A DNA stretch of 64,000 nt. Origin: Agelas oroides. Its lineage: Eukaryota > Porifera > Demospongiae > Agelasida > Agelasidae. This document shows, piece by piece, positions 23,001 to 36,690 of this stretch. A program made the position numbers and the translations under genes. Position 1 is the first letter of the stretch, and the number at the start of each line of letters is the position of its first letter. Under the pieces are notes generated by a model. That model searched no databases. It was not told the origin of the DNA and worked only from the letters and a program-made list of their open reading frames with translations. The stretch covers positions 20,600,824 to 20,664,823 of the forward strand of contig OX422184.1 of assembly GCA_949130485.1 (NCBI GenBank), given 5' to 3'.

Positions 23001-24664
23001 GTCAATCTTGTTGACAAATTTGCCATCGGTACAAACCAGAATCAAAATTTGAGTGGATTGACAAGGGTTGAAGTAATCCAGTTCTGGGGAGCAAGTTCGC
23101 TAATAATTGACCCACAGCCCCATGTTACTGTTGATATTGAGCTGGGTAATTACATTGACAAGAACGATTTACTGCAGAAAATAAGAGATCTTGAGTATAA
23201 AAATGGCCTAAGTACCATCATTCCAGATGGTCTTAGAAAGTTGAATCAAGAAATTGAAAGCCATGGAAGTACAGAAAGGGAGATATATGCTCTCGTGTTA
23301 ACAGATGGAATTGATGATAGTACACCAGAAGGCTATCCAACTACTACTCTTGAAGCAGAAACTGAGAAATTAGAAGGAAAACAAAATGTCCAGGTTTTCG
23401 CAATTGGATTTGGGCATGTACATCAGGACACCTTGGAGAAAATAGCTTCACCAGGCAATGTCATCACCTCCAACAATCTTGAAGGAGCTCTTAACGAAAC
23501 CTACAATAGAATTATCACATCACTTTGTGGCCCCAACTCGAATATACCTACACTTCCAACACCTGGTGAGTTTTATTGGTGTATCATTGAGTGTGCAGGG
23601 GAATAATTAGTTCTTGCTTAGAACTCTTGCCTCACGCTGGAATAGGGGTTTTAGATGTTTAGAGGCGAAGTAGAGGAGTGAAAAGGGTGGCAGTCACTGG
23701 GAAACGAACCCAGGGCACCTGGCTTGTGCAGCGAGTGTTCTGCCATCGAGCTATGACAACCAGACAGGTGTCCTAGGTTTGATTCCCAGCAACTGCCGGC
23801 TTTTTCACCTTCCTCTATTTTGCCTCAAAATCTTTTTATGATTAGTTATTACTGCATGTGTCAGAGTGGAATACGGCAAGTTTTTTCAGGAGTAATGCCA
23901 CTGTAAGTCGTGAGCCTAGGGCAAGTTACAATACAGCACATCGGTGAAATGACTTGTCATACACTACTATTCTTGAGTCGTGCAATAAGAGATAGAGAAT
24001 GCACACAGCTGTAACATACATAGCTATATAATAGTATTCTCATGTTGCGCATGTGCAATTTTTTAAATGTGTTGAATCAGGTTGTCTCTATCTCACCAGC
24101 AGATGTAGCCAGTGTGAATTCTGCATGTCGTTGTGTACACCTCCCCAATGGTGGAATGCTTTGTGATCCAGTTGGATGTGAGTTAGTATAGCACATGTGA
24201 AACACTGTCCCACAATGTGATCCAATTCTCTATTCAATATATTCCAGGCAACACCGTGGACACCAAGGAGAGGAAACAAGACAAGGGTAAACTTCACAGC
24301 AATAAGCACACTTTGTAGCAGTACATTTAGGTCTGTTGTGATAGTATAATTGTCCAAGCAAAGTTAATACTGTTTCTGGTCACAAAAAATTGCAAGGCAG
24401 ACAAACTTGAAGTTAGATCTATATTTTTAACTCAAGGCAACAAAGATATTGGATATACCAGAGGATATACTCCACTAGACGGGTTAAACAATCTAGTGGA
24501 GTATATCGTGTTTATATAAATATACGTATAAACTCCATGGGCTGATAATTTCAGAGATCCAGGAACAGGAGAACAAGGACCAGGAGATCATGCAACAGGA
24601 GATCATGGAGCGTGAGCTACTGAATGCACTTGAAAGTCTACTTGCCAGGCAACACCACGGGTGA
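20001..24664 (+). CDS. secreted von Willebrand A domain protein, seven exons
   Basis: Predicted exons: 20001-20172, 20386-20511, 21362-21550, 22906-23565, 24103-24177, 24248-24286 and 24555-24664, together 456 residues. All introns are phase 1. Intron 2 has a GC donor (CCAG|GCAAGC); the others are GT-AG. The ATG at 20001 starts a signal peptide (MTTIVLLFIATLFPICGAF). Exons 2-3 hold a Cys-rich stretch (CECNSYPCDCE) and a PPPTTT linker, likely a flexible O-glycosylated stalk. Exon 4 is a vWA domain: MIDAS DSTGT (DxTxT form), the Thr in LSTIIPDGL and Asp in LTDGIDD are present, so metal-dependent ligand binding is plausible. Exon 5 is short and Cys-rich (CRCVHLPNGGMLCDP). The tail is Glu/Gln-rich and probably coiled coil (EIQEQENKDQEI), suggesting oligomerisation. 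No membrane segment follows, so secretion into the matrix is inferred. The partner is unknown. Confidence 0.75.
20560..20950. repeat. interspersed repeat shared with 45090-45430
   Basis: Blocks such as CAATTTCAGCTCTGATC, the CCCTGACCA region, ATATTGCCGCATTGCGCGCG and GACCACACCCACATC recur in the same order at 45.1-45.4 kb. Here the copy lies in intron 2 of the vWA gene and is interrupted by the 60-bp MITE. The family is unidentified; no coding frame. Confidence 0.65.
20728..20787. mobile_element. 60-bp palindromic MITE with 9-bp target duplication
   Basis: The element starts TAGTCTCGTTCCCAGAC and ends GTCTGGGAACGAGACTA, a perfect inverted repeat of 17 bases, with a GC-rich CGCCGCGCGCG centre that folds further. 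TGTTGGAAC directly flanks it on both sides (20719-20727 and 20788-20796). Related fragments occur near 4386, 19731, 35703 and 43449. The 9-bp duplication would suit a Mutator-like mobiliser, but this is inference. Confidence 0.85.
21665..21715 (+). repeat. short tandem repeat GATGMTTCRTCATTGTGGGGA
   Basis: Two adjacent copies (GATGCTTCGTCATTGTGGGGA and GATGATTCATCATTGTGGGGA) in intron 3 of the vWA gene. A possible small exon at about 21634-21663 (CTACCATCCCTCCACCTACT) would not keep frame with exon 4 and was left out of the model. Confidence 0.5.
22150..22400 (+). repeat. two diverged direct repeats in vWA intron 3
   Basis: Near 22150-22240 and 22312-22395 the same order of blocks appears: GTCCAA, then GCATGCRCAATG, then GTCCCACTAGT and GGG. 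The two copies are about 160 bases apart. No coding support. Confidence 0.5.
23661..23826. mobile_element. foldback element with a tRNA-like centre
   Basis: The outer arms pair (GAGGCGAAGTAGAGG with CCTCTATTTTGCCTC). Inside, the minus strand at 23689-23762 looks like a tRNA-derived sequence: GGTTGTC at the 5' end, the B-box-like GGTTCGTTTCCCA in a perfect CTGGG/CCCAG T-arm, and an approximate acceptor stem. The anticodon arm lacks the usual T33 geometry, so it is not a functional tRNA. The 3' half is repeated inverted on the right (GGTTTGATTCCCAGCAACTGCC). A tRNA-derived SINE or MITE in intron 4 of the vWA gene is the best reading. Confidence 0.65.
24464..24507. repeat. perfect 16-bp hairpin
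   Basis: GATATACTCCACTAGA and TCTAGTGGAGTATATC are separated by 12 bases in the last intron of the vWA gene. It is a MITE remnant or an RNA structure; nothing else identifies it. Confidence 0.7.
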
Positions 24665-26287
24665 TTTCTTCCTCACGTGCATACATGTTGCAGAACATCT
24701 GGTAGCCTACCATCCTTACACAATTGGACAATTTCATAAACAGTACCTGTACCCATTTGCAGCTGAGTGTGTTAGGTAGCAATAGCTTTTGAAAATTTGG
24801 TGAATTTTTAAGATCATTTTGTGCTTTGTACAGGTGCTTAGAATTTTCAAATTTTGAATTTAAAGTTATTGTAATGATTAGTTTGTGCACTGAAGTGAAT
24901 GAAGTTGGATGGATGGATGAAAGTATGAGAATACTTTTGTAATACACTTAATGAAAACTGCTGACAATATCTGCTGTCAATATTTGTCAGTGAACTCTGA
25001 ACTTGGGGGAGGTTTTATTGTGTGGACAATTAATTTGTTTAAACTGACCCAGGATTAACATTTGTTGTATTTTTTCAGATGGTATATAGCACATCCTGGG
25101 TTCACAATAGACAAAGAAATGTCCCTTTCTAGCTATTTACAACAAATGATGAGGTAATGAACAATAGCTCTGACCCGATTCTATTTCCAGCTGTCTGGAA
25201 GTGGGCATGGCAATGCAAAGACCCACTCAGATCCCAGTAGCGATGCAGCCTTGCAGACTCTGCAGGAGCCATGCATGCAGCCTTGCAGACTCTAGAGCAC
25301 AACTGCAATAAGAGTAGATCCGCCCACCAGTTCATTTGCCACAACCGTGTAGAAATCTTGGAGAAAGAGTCATCCCAGAATTTGGTGCAGACTGTCAATG
25401 GAACAACTGTAAGGTACGTGTTACTCAAATTTCATTATTGTGTTCTTTACTTTCAAGTAATTATGCACCGATAGCCGAAAGTGACATATATACCAACAGC
25501 TAATCTGCATGCTGTATTTCATCCGTACATACAAGAGTGGTATTCCACTAGTATATAGACATTGTAACATTTTGTGACTTCTATCTTCGTAACAGTATGT
25601 AGATGTTCACCCAAGAACCAACATTATTGCTGGTAGCTTGTTACAGTATATTACCACTCACTCTAAGACTATATAGTAATAGGGAAGAGTGAAAGGTACT
25701 ATGCATCACAGCAAGCAGTTAGGTTGTAAGTGATATATATCCATCAAAATTGATATTATGGTATGGTGGCAGCCTCAAGGAATGTTGTATGATGAATGGA
25801 TGTACTGTAATGCAAGTAAAGCCCAAGACTGATGAGTATGATCAGCGACACTGCCTCCACAGAAAATTCCTTCTCAGTGGTGATAGTTTCAAGGAGCTTA
25901 GACTACCTTCAAAAGTTCTGTCTACACCTCAGTTGAATGATCAATGCAGAAATGTTAATTTGTGTTTTGCTTTCAGAGGTGGTGGTGAAGTTTTGAGCCC
26001 ACATAAGTGGTTACATCAGCTACCATAATCATTATAACTATGACTACTCCAATCAATATCCTGGATCTCTGGCATGTTCACTGTCCATCACAAAATCTCA
26101 GCAACTATGCTTCTTCTTTGTCTCATGACTCAAGGTAATATTAAATATTAAGCAAATAGAAAATGCCATACTTGACCATGAGTAACACAGCAGAATTTGA
26201 ATATGCAGTAAAAGTCTTAATTGTCTTTGTCCTCCAGTTATGAAAACATGACATAATTTTCACGTACAATATAAACAAATATACTAA
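24665..26287. other. gene-free interval
   Basis: Lies between the vWA gene and the next FReD relic. GCAGCCTTGCAGACTCT occurs twice near 25244 and 25279. Open frames up to about 114 codons show no family. No supported gene. Confidence 0.45.
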
Positions 26288-26558
26288 CTGATTGCAGGAC
26301 AAAGTGGGCAAGTAGCTTGTCAGAACACAGTACCTAGCTAGCTGAGAGGCAGAGTAAAGCTTTTGGTAGTCTGCTAGTTCTTGTCGTCATTGCAAGTTGT
26401 TTTGCTCCTTCAAATAAAGTGCTCTCCTTGCCTAATGAAACCATGCATGTGCATCCTACTGTAGGTTTCAATGCCACTCAGCAAATTTGCATGCACTCAG
26501 TAAGATCGGTGGCAAGGAATCATAAATGGAATGAAGCAATATTCAAAACATCTTGAGC
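26288..26558 (+). pseudogene. decayed FReD exon 1 with its upstream module
   Basis: 26288-26355 matches the upstream module of genes 2 and 3 (CTGATTGCAGG, CTAGCTAGCTGAGA). 26361-26558 then matches exon 1: GTAGTCTGCTAGTTCTTGTC, TTTTGCTCCTTCAAAT, LSLPNET, FNATQQIC and the end AAACATCTTGAGCAAG. There is no ATG at the expected place, the frame is shifted after QQIC, and the donor GTAAGT has become GCAAGT. No FReD exon follows before gene 3. Confidence 0.75.
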
Positions 26559-27856
26559 AAGTTAAGTAAGACACTCAACTGCTTGAAGAGGAAGATAAAG
26601 ATCTTTTTGACAGCATTGATGATAACTGTGAAGACTCTGTGGATGACCCTTGACCCTCTTTAGTGTGTAATCTGTTCACTATATTGCTGGTGGCTACTAA
26701 CAGCATCTAGCTTAAGGTCACTGTGTAACATACTTTGGTTATATAAAGGAATTATGTAGGTAACCATAACAATTACAACCACAGGTATAGGAATTACGAC
26801 TGCCCCAAGTGATGTCATGATAATTATTTTGACAGATACAGGACATAGTTATATTGCACCTAATGTTATCAACTTGACAACATTTCCACTTCATCATGTG
26901 ACTACATTTGGTCTGTTAATAGTACCAGAGTGGAGTGTTGTAAGACTAAAAACCCTAAATGTGTCTTTGTCAGAAGTTGTGCCAGAAAAGAGGCAAAAGT
27001 TGAACAGGTTAGCTACTACTATCAGGAGTCAGGAGACGGAAAGTTTGCGAGCATGATCATGAATATATTTCACCTGAAATTCCGTCAAGAAAGGATTACT
27101 TACAAATGTATATTACAATGATTATGGTTATGATAATCATTATGATGTGTGTGGTTTGTTACATCAGGTAAGGGTCAAGGTCTACATTGTTCAGAGATCT
27201 TAAGAAAACAAACAGGCAAGTAAAACACAAAGCATGTGACCATGCACACATACCAGCTACAGCTAGATAGCTATATATGTTGAATGAATGCAAGGATCAA
27301 CCAGCACGATTAGCAATTTCTGCCTCTGCATTAAAATGCATTCTCAGTTATGATGGTGGCAGCCATGCAAGGAGCTTGATTTCCATCAAGAGGTTTCCAT
27401 GATGATAATGATACAATGGAAAGTGGTACAGTGATTTCTATTGTGCTTTCAGAGGAATGAGTTGTAGTGGGTGGTAGGTAGACTGTGAAACAATTTTAGT
27501 AAGTTTTTCTGCCTTGAAAGTAAACATGCAATTATAGCATGGTCACTACAACTTATCATAATGGCTACTCCAATCAACCTCATTGAACTATGGCACTAGT
27601 CTATTGTCACTCTCAGACTCTTATGCGGCAGTAACTTTTCCTGGTTTGTCATATAACGGGTGAGGCCTGGGAATGAATGCCCTACGTAATGGAGCATGAA
27701 TAACACTGAAAAATTTACATTAAGGTACTACTGCGTTGACATGCTTACAAATGTGGAGTAAAATTGACTAACATATTAGTGCTGTGTAAGCTCAACATAT
27801 TTCTCATGGAATAGCTAGCTACACACATTTTTTGTAGCTAAATATAATAACTAGGC
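26559..27856. other. interval before FReD gene 3
   Basis: 27570-27680 is similar to 12585-12690 (CATTGAACTATGGCACTAGT), marking the left part of the segment duplicated between FReD genes 2 and 3. An acidic stretch near 26585-26650 (EEDKDLFDSIDD) ends in a stop and has no family. No supported gene. Confidence 0.5.
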
Positions 27857-27925
27857 TGACTGATTGCAGGCAGGTAGCTGTCAAAACACGGGACCTAGCT
27901 AGCTGAGACTCAGATCAGTAGCTAC
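27857..27925 (+). promoter_or_regulatory. conserved upstream module of FReD gene 3
   Basis: Homologous to 12887-12955 (GATTGCAGGCAGGTAGCTGTC, GGGACCTAGCTAGCTGAGA, CAGTAGCTAC), ending about 60 bases before the ATG. No TATA box is obvious. Confidence 0.5.
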
Positions 27926-27983
27926 AAAAAAAAGCAGTCATATAGCTGCAAAGCAGATCCAGTTGTTTTTAAAATAGAGCATA

Positions 27984-29724
27984 ATGACTTCTAGTAGTTT
28001 GCTAGCTTTTGTCTTCACTGCGAGTTATTTTGCTCCTTCAAACGAAGTACCCTCTCTGCCTAATGAGACCTACGTATATCCTGCTGCAGTTTTCAATGCT
28101 ACTCAGCAAATTTGCTCTCAGGAAAATTTACGACAGGGGATCATAAACGGAATAAAGCAAGATTCATATCGCTATATTCAAAACATCTTGAGTAAGTACA
28201 TGTTGTCCATATGAATTGTATGATGCTGTGTTATAGCAGGACTTTATTGTCATCCAAATTCAAATCTCAAGAGCTGAACTATACAGATGAGAGCATAAAT
28301 AAAGTGTTGCATGATAACTCATTGCTTTTGCACCTGGTCCTGTAGCCACTAATTTTGCAATTTGCACACTGCAAAAACACTTGGGTTACTTCAACCACAA
28401 TTTTAGGTTGTCTCAGTTGCATCAGTGTGACCAAGGAACGCTACAAAATAGGTTTTCTCGAAAGTTCGTCGAGGAGCTTCTTCTTTAATTACATTAGCTG
28501 CTAGTCTCTTCTTTTCAGAAGACCTATTTGGCTACATTCCAAGCATTTCTACCACAACCATGTAACCAAGGAACTCTCTTGGGGGGGGCAGTTGTATAAG
28601 CTCAAAGACACAACAAACCTCCCAAAAATACTGATTTATAGGCTTTCTGAAAGGAGATACTAATTTAACAAAAAAGGAAGCTTCTCAACTACACTCTGAT
28701 TTGAATTGCAAGCACTCCTTGAAGTTTACATGTCATGCACACAAACGGAATGCAACTGAGGTTACCAAAATATGGTTGAAGTAACCTAAACCCTTTTGCA
28801 ATTTGCAGCTACAAGTTTCTCCTTCCTCATTTTGTGACAGGAAGTTTGGTTAATAAGACTTTTTCTCTAAGCAGAAGTGTCAGTATTAATGAAGTTTGTC
28901 AATTACCACTAATGCCCAAGGGTCTTGGGACAGGCAAACAAACAAATATCAAGCTAAGTGTACTGAATTCTAGCCTCATACCCAGGCCATGTAGGGAACA
29001 AGGCTAACTGAATTCTAGCAAAGTCATATAGCTATTTCCTCACTCCCTATTCACTACACCTTGCATGCATGCACTAGGAGTATATGCTAACTGCAAAGAT
29101 GTCTTGACTCAAGGTCAAACCACCAGTGGAGTCTACACCATCCAACCAGACAATCAGCCATCATTCCAAGCATACGGTGACATGGAGACAGATGGTGGTG
29201 GGTGGACAGTGTTCCAGCGCAGAATGGATGGATCTGTTGACTTCTATCGCTACTGGATTGACTATCAGCAAGGTTTTGGAAATGTAAGTGGAGATTTCTG
29301 GCTAGGGCTGGACAAAATACATCGTCTGACATCCACTGCTACTGAGTTGCGAGTTGATATGCAAGATTTCGAAGGAAACTCAGCGTATGCAAAGTATACA
29401 AGTTTCAGTGTAGGAGATTCATCATCCAAGTACACTCTAACAGTATCAGGATACAGTGGAACTGCAGGGGACTCTCTTGCATACCATAATGGACAGCGGT
29501 TTAGCACAAGAGATCAAGACAATGATCCTAGTTCTGTTCATTGTGCATTTGAATCCCAAGGTGCCTGGTGGCATAGAACCTGCTTCTACTCAAACCTCAA
29601 TGCTAACTACTATAATGGACTATACACAGCAACAAGAAGCTATTGGGATGGTGTGGTGTGGTCCACATGGAAGGGATACAGCTACTCCCTTAGAATTACC
29701 GAGATGAAGGTGAAGCAAATCTGA
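27984..29724 (+). CDS. secreted fibrinogen-related (FReD) protein, gene 3
   Basis: Exon 1 is 27984-28191 (ATG; signal peptide MTSSSLLAFVFTASYFAPS; linker with ATQQICSQ), ending A|GTAAGT in phase 1. Exon 2 is 29078-29724 after GCACTAG, giving 284 residues. FReD landmarks are DGGGWTVFQRRMDGS, FWLGLDKIHRL and the calcium loop RDQDNDP. The second cysteine of the first disulphide is replaced by glycine (AYGDM instead of AYCDM), leaving the partner cysteine in NCKDVL unpaired. The C-terminal pair (HCAFES, RTCFYS) is present. It is very similar to gene 2, but its intron is 886 nt instead of 382 because of an inserted element. The odd cysteine could allow a disulphide-linked dimer or show relaxed constraint. 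Confidence 0.8.
28370..28800. mobile_element. inverted-repeat transposon in intron 1 of FReD gene 3
   Basis: Absent from the homologous intron of FReD gene 2. The left end contains GGGTTACTTCAACCA and CTCAGTTGCAT; the right end contains their inverse (ATGCAACTGAG, TGGTTGAAGTAACCT). The flanks share TTTTGCAATTTGCA on both sides, consistent with a duplicated target, although exact edges are uncertain by several bases. The interior also forms long imperfect inverted arms (GAGGAGCTTCTTCTTT against AAGGAAGCTTCTC). No transposase frame. Confidence 0.8.
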
Positions 29725-30105
29725 ACAAGCAGTGATCACTACATTGTTATGCGTTGTTATTAGTTGTGCATGTTTTAATAATTATTATAGGGCACCATAC
29801 AGTCCAAAATGGTATTATAACATGCATCTTAGCTATTACCCAATTTATGATGGTACAGTGGGCTGTGCTGAGTTATTGTATTAATTTTTGTCTGCATTCA
29901 CTGTGTTCATAATTGTTCCATGGGCTGTACTGTATGAATTCCTGTATTGCAAGACTCAATGTTATTGAATTACTTACAAGTATTTGGTTAGAAGTGTATC
30001 CTCATACCTAGGACACTTCTAGTAGTACAGTGTTGATAATTCACAGTACACTGATACTATTACAATACTGAGCCTGATTCCAAGGTATGGTAACATTACT
30101 TCATC
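29725..30105. other. 3' flank of FReD gene 3
   Basis: No gene is seen. The sequence leads into FReD fragments at 30106 and 30416. Confidence 0.4.
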
Positions 30106-30222
30106 ACCCAAGTACCTTCTATCAGTGTCAGGATAAAGATGAACTGCAGGGGACTCTCTTGCATATACCATAATGGTAGCTGGATACACTCCAATTTTCC
30201 GAGATGAAACTGAGACCTTATT
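30106..30222 (+). pseudogene. FReD fragment
   Basis: CAAGTACCTTCTATCAGTGT and GAACTGCAGGGGACTCTCTT match the central FReD (KYILSVSGYSGTAGDSL) but contain stop codons. The match then jumps to the C-terminal part (CCGAGATGAAACTGAG). An internally deleted relic. Confidence 0.7.
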
Positions 30223-30415
30223 CTGTTGCAGATTTGATTATTATTTTTTACTACAATCTGTAAATCTTGCACATTGCATGATGAGATCAAGATTAACTGT
30301 TGTAATTCACTTTCGTTATACTGCAGAGGCACCTTGATCCCATAGTGAGCTGTGGCAAGCTATTCCACTGTAATATAATAATAATTCTGCACAATAATCA
30401 GATAGTATGATTCGG

Positions 30416-30851
30416 TATCTCCTACTGGACCGACTATCAGCAAGGTTTTGGAAATCTAAATGGAGAGTTCTGGCTGGGGCTGGACAAGATACATCGTCTG
30501 ACATCTACTACTACTCAGCTACGAGTTGATCTGCGAGATTTTGAAGGAAACTCAGCGTATGCACAGTACACAACTTTCAGTGTAGGCGATTCATCATCCA
30601 AGTACATTCTATCAGTGTCAGGATATAGTGGAACTGCAGGAGACTCTCTTGCATACCATAATGGACAGAAGTTTAGTACAAGAGATCAAGACAATGATGT
30701 ATGGGGTAACAATTGTGCACAGTCTTATGAAGGTGCCTGGTGGTATAACAGAGGCTGCTGGGCTGCAAGCCTAAATGGTAGGTACAACAGCTTTTACTTT
30801 TATTGGGAAAGCTATTTAACATTCTCCAAGATGAAACCGAGGGACTATTAA
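30416..30851 (+). pseudogene. 5'-truncated FReD exon
   Basis: Similarity to the other FReDs starts abruptly at YWTDYQQGF and continues in an open frame to a stop at 30851. FWLGLDKIHRL, KYILSVSGYSGTAGDSL, RDQDNDV and the second cysteine pair (NNCAQS, RGCWAAS) are kept. The first 70 or so FReD residues are missing, as is a piece near the C-terminus. There is no acceptor site in the family position and no exon 1 close by, so it is probably non-functional despite the open frame. Confidence 0.75.
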
Positions 30852-31973
30852 TGAATAATAACAAGTGAGTGTTGGTATAGTTACTTTGATCATGTTTGTT
30901 ATGTAGTGTGTTATGCCTATATACGCTCATAATAGATACATGTTAAATAAATGTACCGTTTGGTAGTAAAATTAAACCTTTGTTGTTACATAACTTTTTA
31001 CCTTATTTCACTTTTAGTTCACGCTTATGAATTACTAAGTACAGTTTTTTGCTACTTGTCTGTAAAGTCAGCAATGAATTTCAAGCAGGTGTGCAGTTCA
31101 AGATGTACACTTTCCAGCCAATCTTTGCTACCGCAGAGCAAACCTACAGGTGAGTCAGTAGACATGTATAGATTTACAAATTGGACCTTCATTTATAAAC
31201 AAGGGGTCTTCATTTATAAAATAGAGGCCTTCATTTATATAAATGGGACCCCTGATTTATAAATGCACGCCATCATTTATAAATGGAGACTAGTTTTGGT
31301 ACATACAGCACTCTATAACTTTGTACATACAGCACTCTATAACTTTGTACATACAGCACTCTATAACTTTGTACATACAGCACTCTATAACTTAGTACAT
31401 ACAGCACTCTATAACTTGCTTCGTGCATACAGCACTCAATAACTTGGTACATACAGCACTCTATAAGTAAGTGGTATATGAAAACCTGACTCTTTGCCAA
31501 ACTAACAGGCACTGTAAATTCTAAGGTGTAGTTGAGATTTTGTATGTAATTGAAGTTACAACCATGCTGAGCATGTGGCAATTGGCAGTCTAGCATCATG
31601 CTAAACATCCCATGCAGTTATGACACCCCTACATAAACTTCTGGATATGTAGAGTGGAACTGGAATGCTATGTGCATTTGAATGTAATTACATAATTACA
31701 CTATGCTTAAGTGCAACAGACACTACAGATGCACCACTGAAGTTCAACCACAGGAAACAAGGGCTATTAAAAGTACACAAAGGGCATAAAAGTTTTGCTT
31801 TACAAGCAAGCTAGATACCATATATGTGTAAGCCATGTGATACCTATGCATGAACAATCAACGATCCACATCTCCCTAAAACGTAGGCAAGCATACATAT
31901 ATGGCTATATACAGCACATTATTCACTTCTTTCTTAAGGGTGAGGTACTATCAGAAAGACAATGTATGTTGTC
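30852..31973. other. interval between the FReD cluster and NTMT1
   Basis: Contains a series of TTCATTTATAAA-type repeats (31187-31290) followed by the 24-bp tandem array (31299-31466). Around 31080-31150 there is a segment also found near 14.85 kb. No supported gene. Confidence 0.5.
31299..31466. repeat. 24-bp tandem repeat, seven copies
   Basis: The unit is GTACATACAGCACTCTATAA plus CTTT, nearly perfect. Because 24 is a multiple of three, one minus-strand frame stays open (SYRVLYVQ repeated); this is a side effect of the period and not evidence of a gene. Confidence 0.9.
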
Positions 31974-35581
<3,608 letters not shown>

Positions 35582-35714
35582 TCCGGTTATCTAGGAACTG
35601 ACCACCATAGTGTTTCAGTATCCTGGGACCTGAGGCGTCTCAAGTCTCGCAAGCCACACCCTCTGCGAAGGGTGCGGCTTCCTAGACCTGCTACATGTGT
35701 ATGCCTCGTTCCCA

Positions 35715-36690
35715 GTCCATCAAAATATTTCCGGTTCCCGAATTTTTGCTGACACAGCCGCGATCGTCTATCTTGCTCCTGAATGGTATGTCACAACAAA
35801 CTAGTGGCAGCTAGGGAGAGCTTGCTGCTGCAGTGCTCCTGAATGGTATGTTACAACAAACTAGTGGCAGCTAGGGAGAGCTTCCTGCTGCAGTGCTCCT
35901 GAATGGTATGTTACAAACTAGTGGCAGCTAGGGAGAGCTTCCTGCTGCAGTGCTCCTGAATGGTATGTTACAAACTAGTGGCAGCTAGGGAGAGCTTGCC
36001 GCTGCAGTGCTCCTGAATGGTATGTTACAACAAACTAGTGGCAGCTCAGTAGGGAGAGCTTGCCGCTGCAGTGCTCCTGAATGGTATGTTACAAACTAGT
36101 GGCAGCTAGGGAGAGTTTCCTGCTGCAGTGCTCCTGAATGGTATGTTACAAACTAGTGGCAGCTAGGGAGAGCTTGCCGCTGCAGTGCTCCTGAATGGTA
36201 TGTTACAAACTAGTGGCAGCTAGGGAGAGCTTGCCGCTGCAGTGCTCCTGAATGGTATGTTACAACAAACTAGTGGCAGCTCAGTAGGGAGAGCTTGCCG
36301 CTGCAGTGCTCCTGAATGGTATGTTACAAACTAGTGGCAGCTAGGGAGAGCTTGCCGCTGCAGTGCTCCTGAATGGTATGTTACAAACTAGTGGCAGCTA
36401 GGGAGAGCTCCCTGCTGCAGTGCTCCTGAATGGTATGTTACAAACTAGTGGCAGCTAGGGAGAGCTTCCTGCTGCAGTGCTCCTGAATGGTATGTTACAA
36501 ACTAGTGGCAGCTAGGGAGAGCTTGCCGCTGCAGTGCTCCTAAATGGTATGTTACAACAAACTAGTGGCAGCTCAGTAGGGAGAGCTTGCTGCTGCAGTG
36601 CTCCTGAATGGTATGTTGTAAACTAGTGGCAGCTAGGGAGAGCCCCTGGCCCAAAGTAATACAATGACTCGATTGTCAGGACAAGGGCTT
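35715..36690 (+). repeat. minisatellite, about 15 copies, inside an interspersed repeat
   Basis: The unit is CTCCTGAATGGTATGTTACA, ACTAGTGGCAGCTAGGGAGA, then GCTTGCCGCTGCAGTG, about 57 bases. Longer units carry an extra CAA and CAGT (units 5, 9 and 14), so a higher-order pattern of four to five units is visible. Flanks (GGTTCCCGAATTTTTGCTGA before; CTGGCCCAAAGTAAT and AAGGGCTTGG after) match 44685-44865, where a similar element holds only a single unit. The array spans 35776-36645. Confidence 0.9.

Noticed and set aside
23689..23762. Functional tRNA gene on the minus strand
   Set aside because: The T-arm is good, but the anticodon arm has mismatches and no standard T33, and it is part of a foldback repeat.
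35776..36645. CRISPR array
   Set aside because: Units follow each other directly without unique spacers and the DNA is eukaryotic. The same holds for the arrays at 31.3, 39.1, 55.7 and 59.5 kb.
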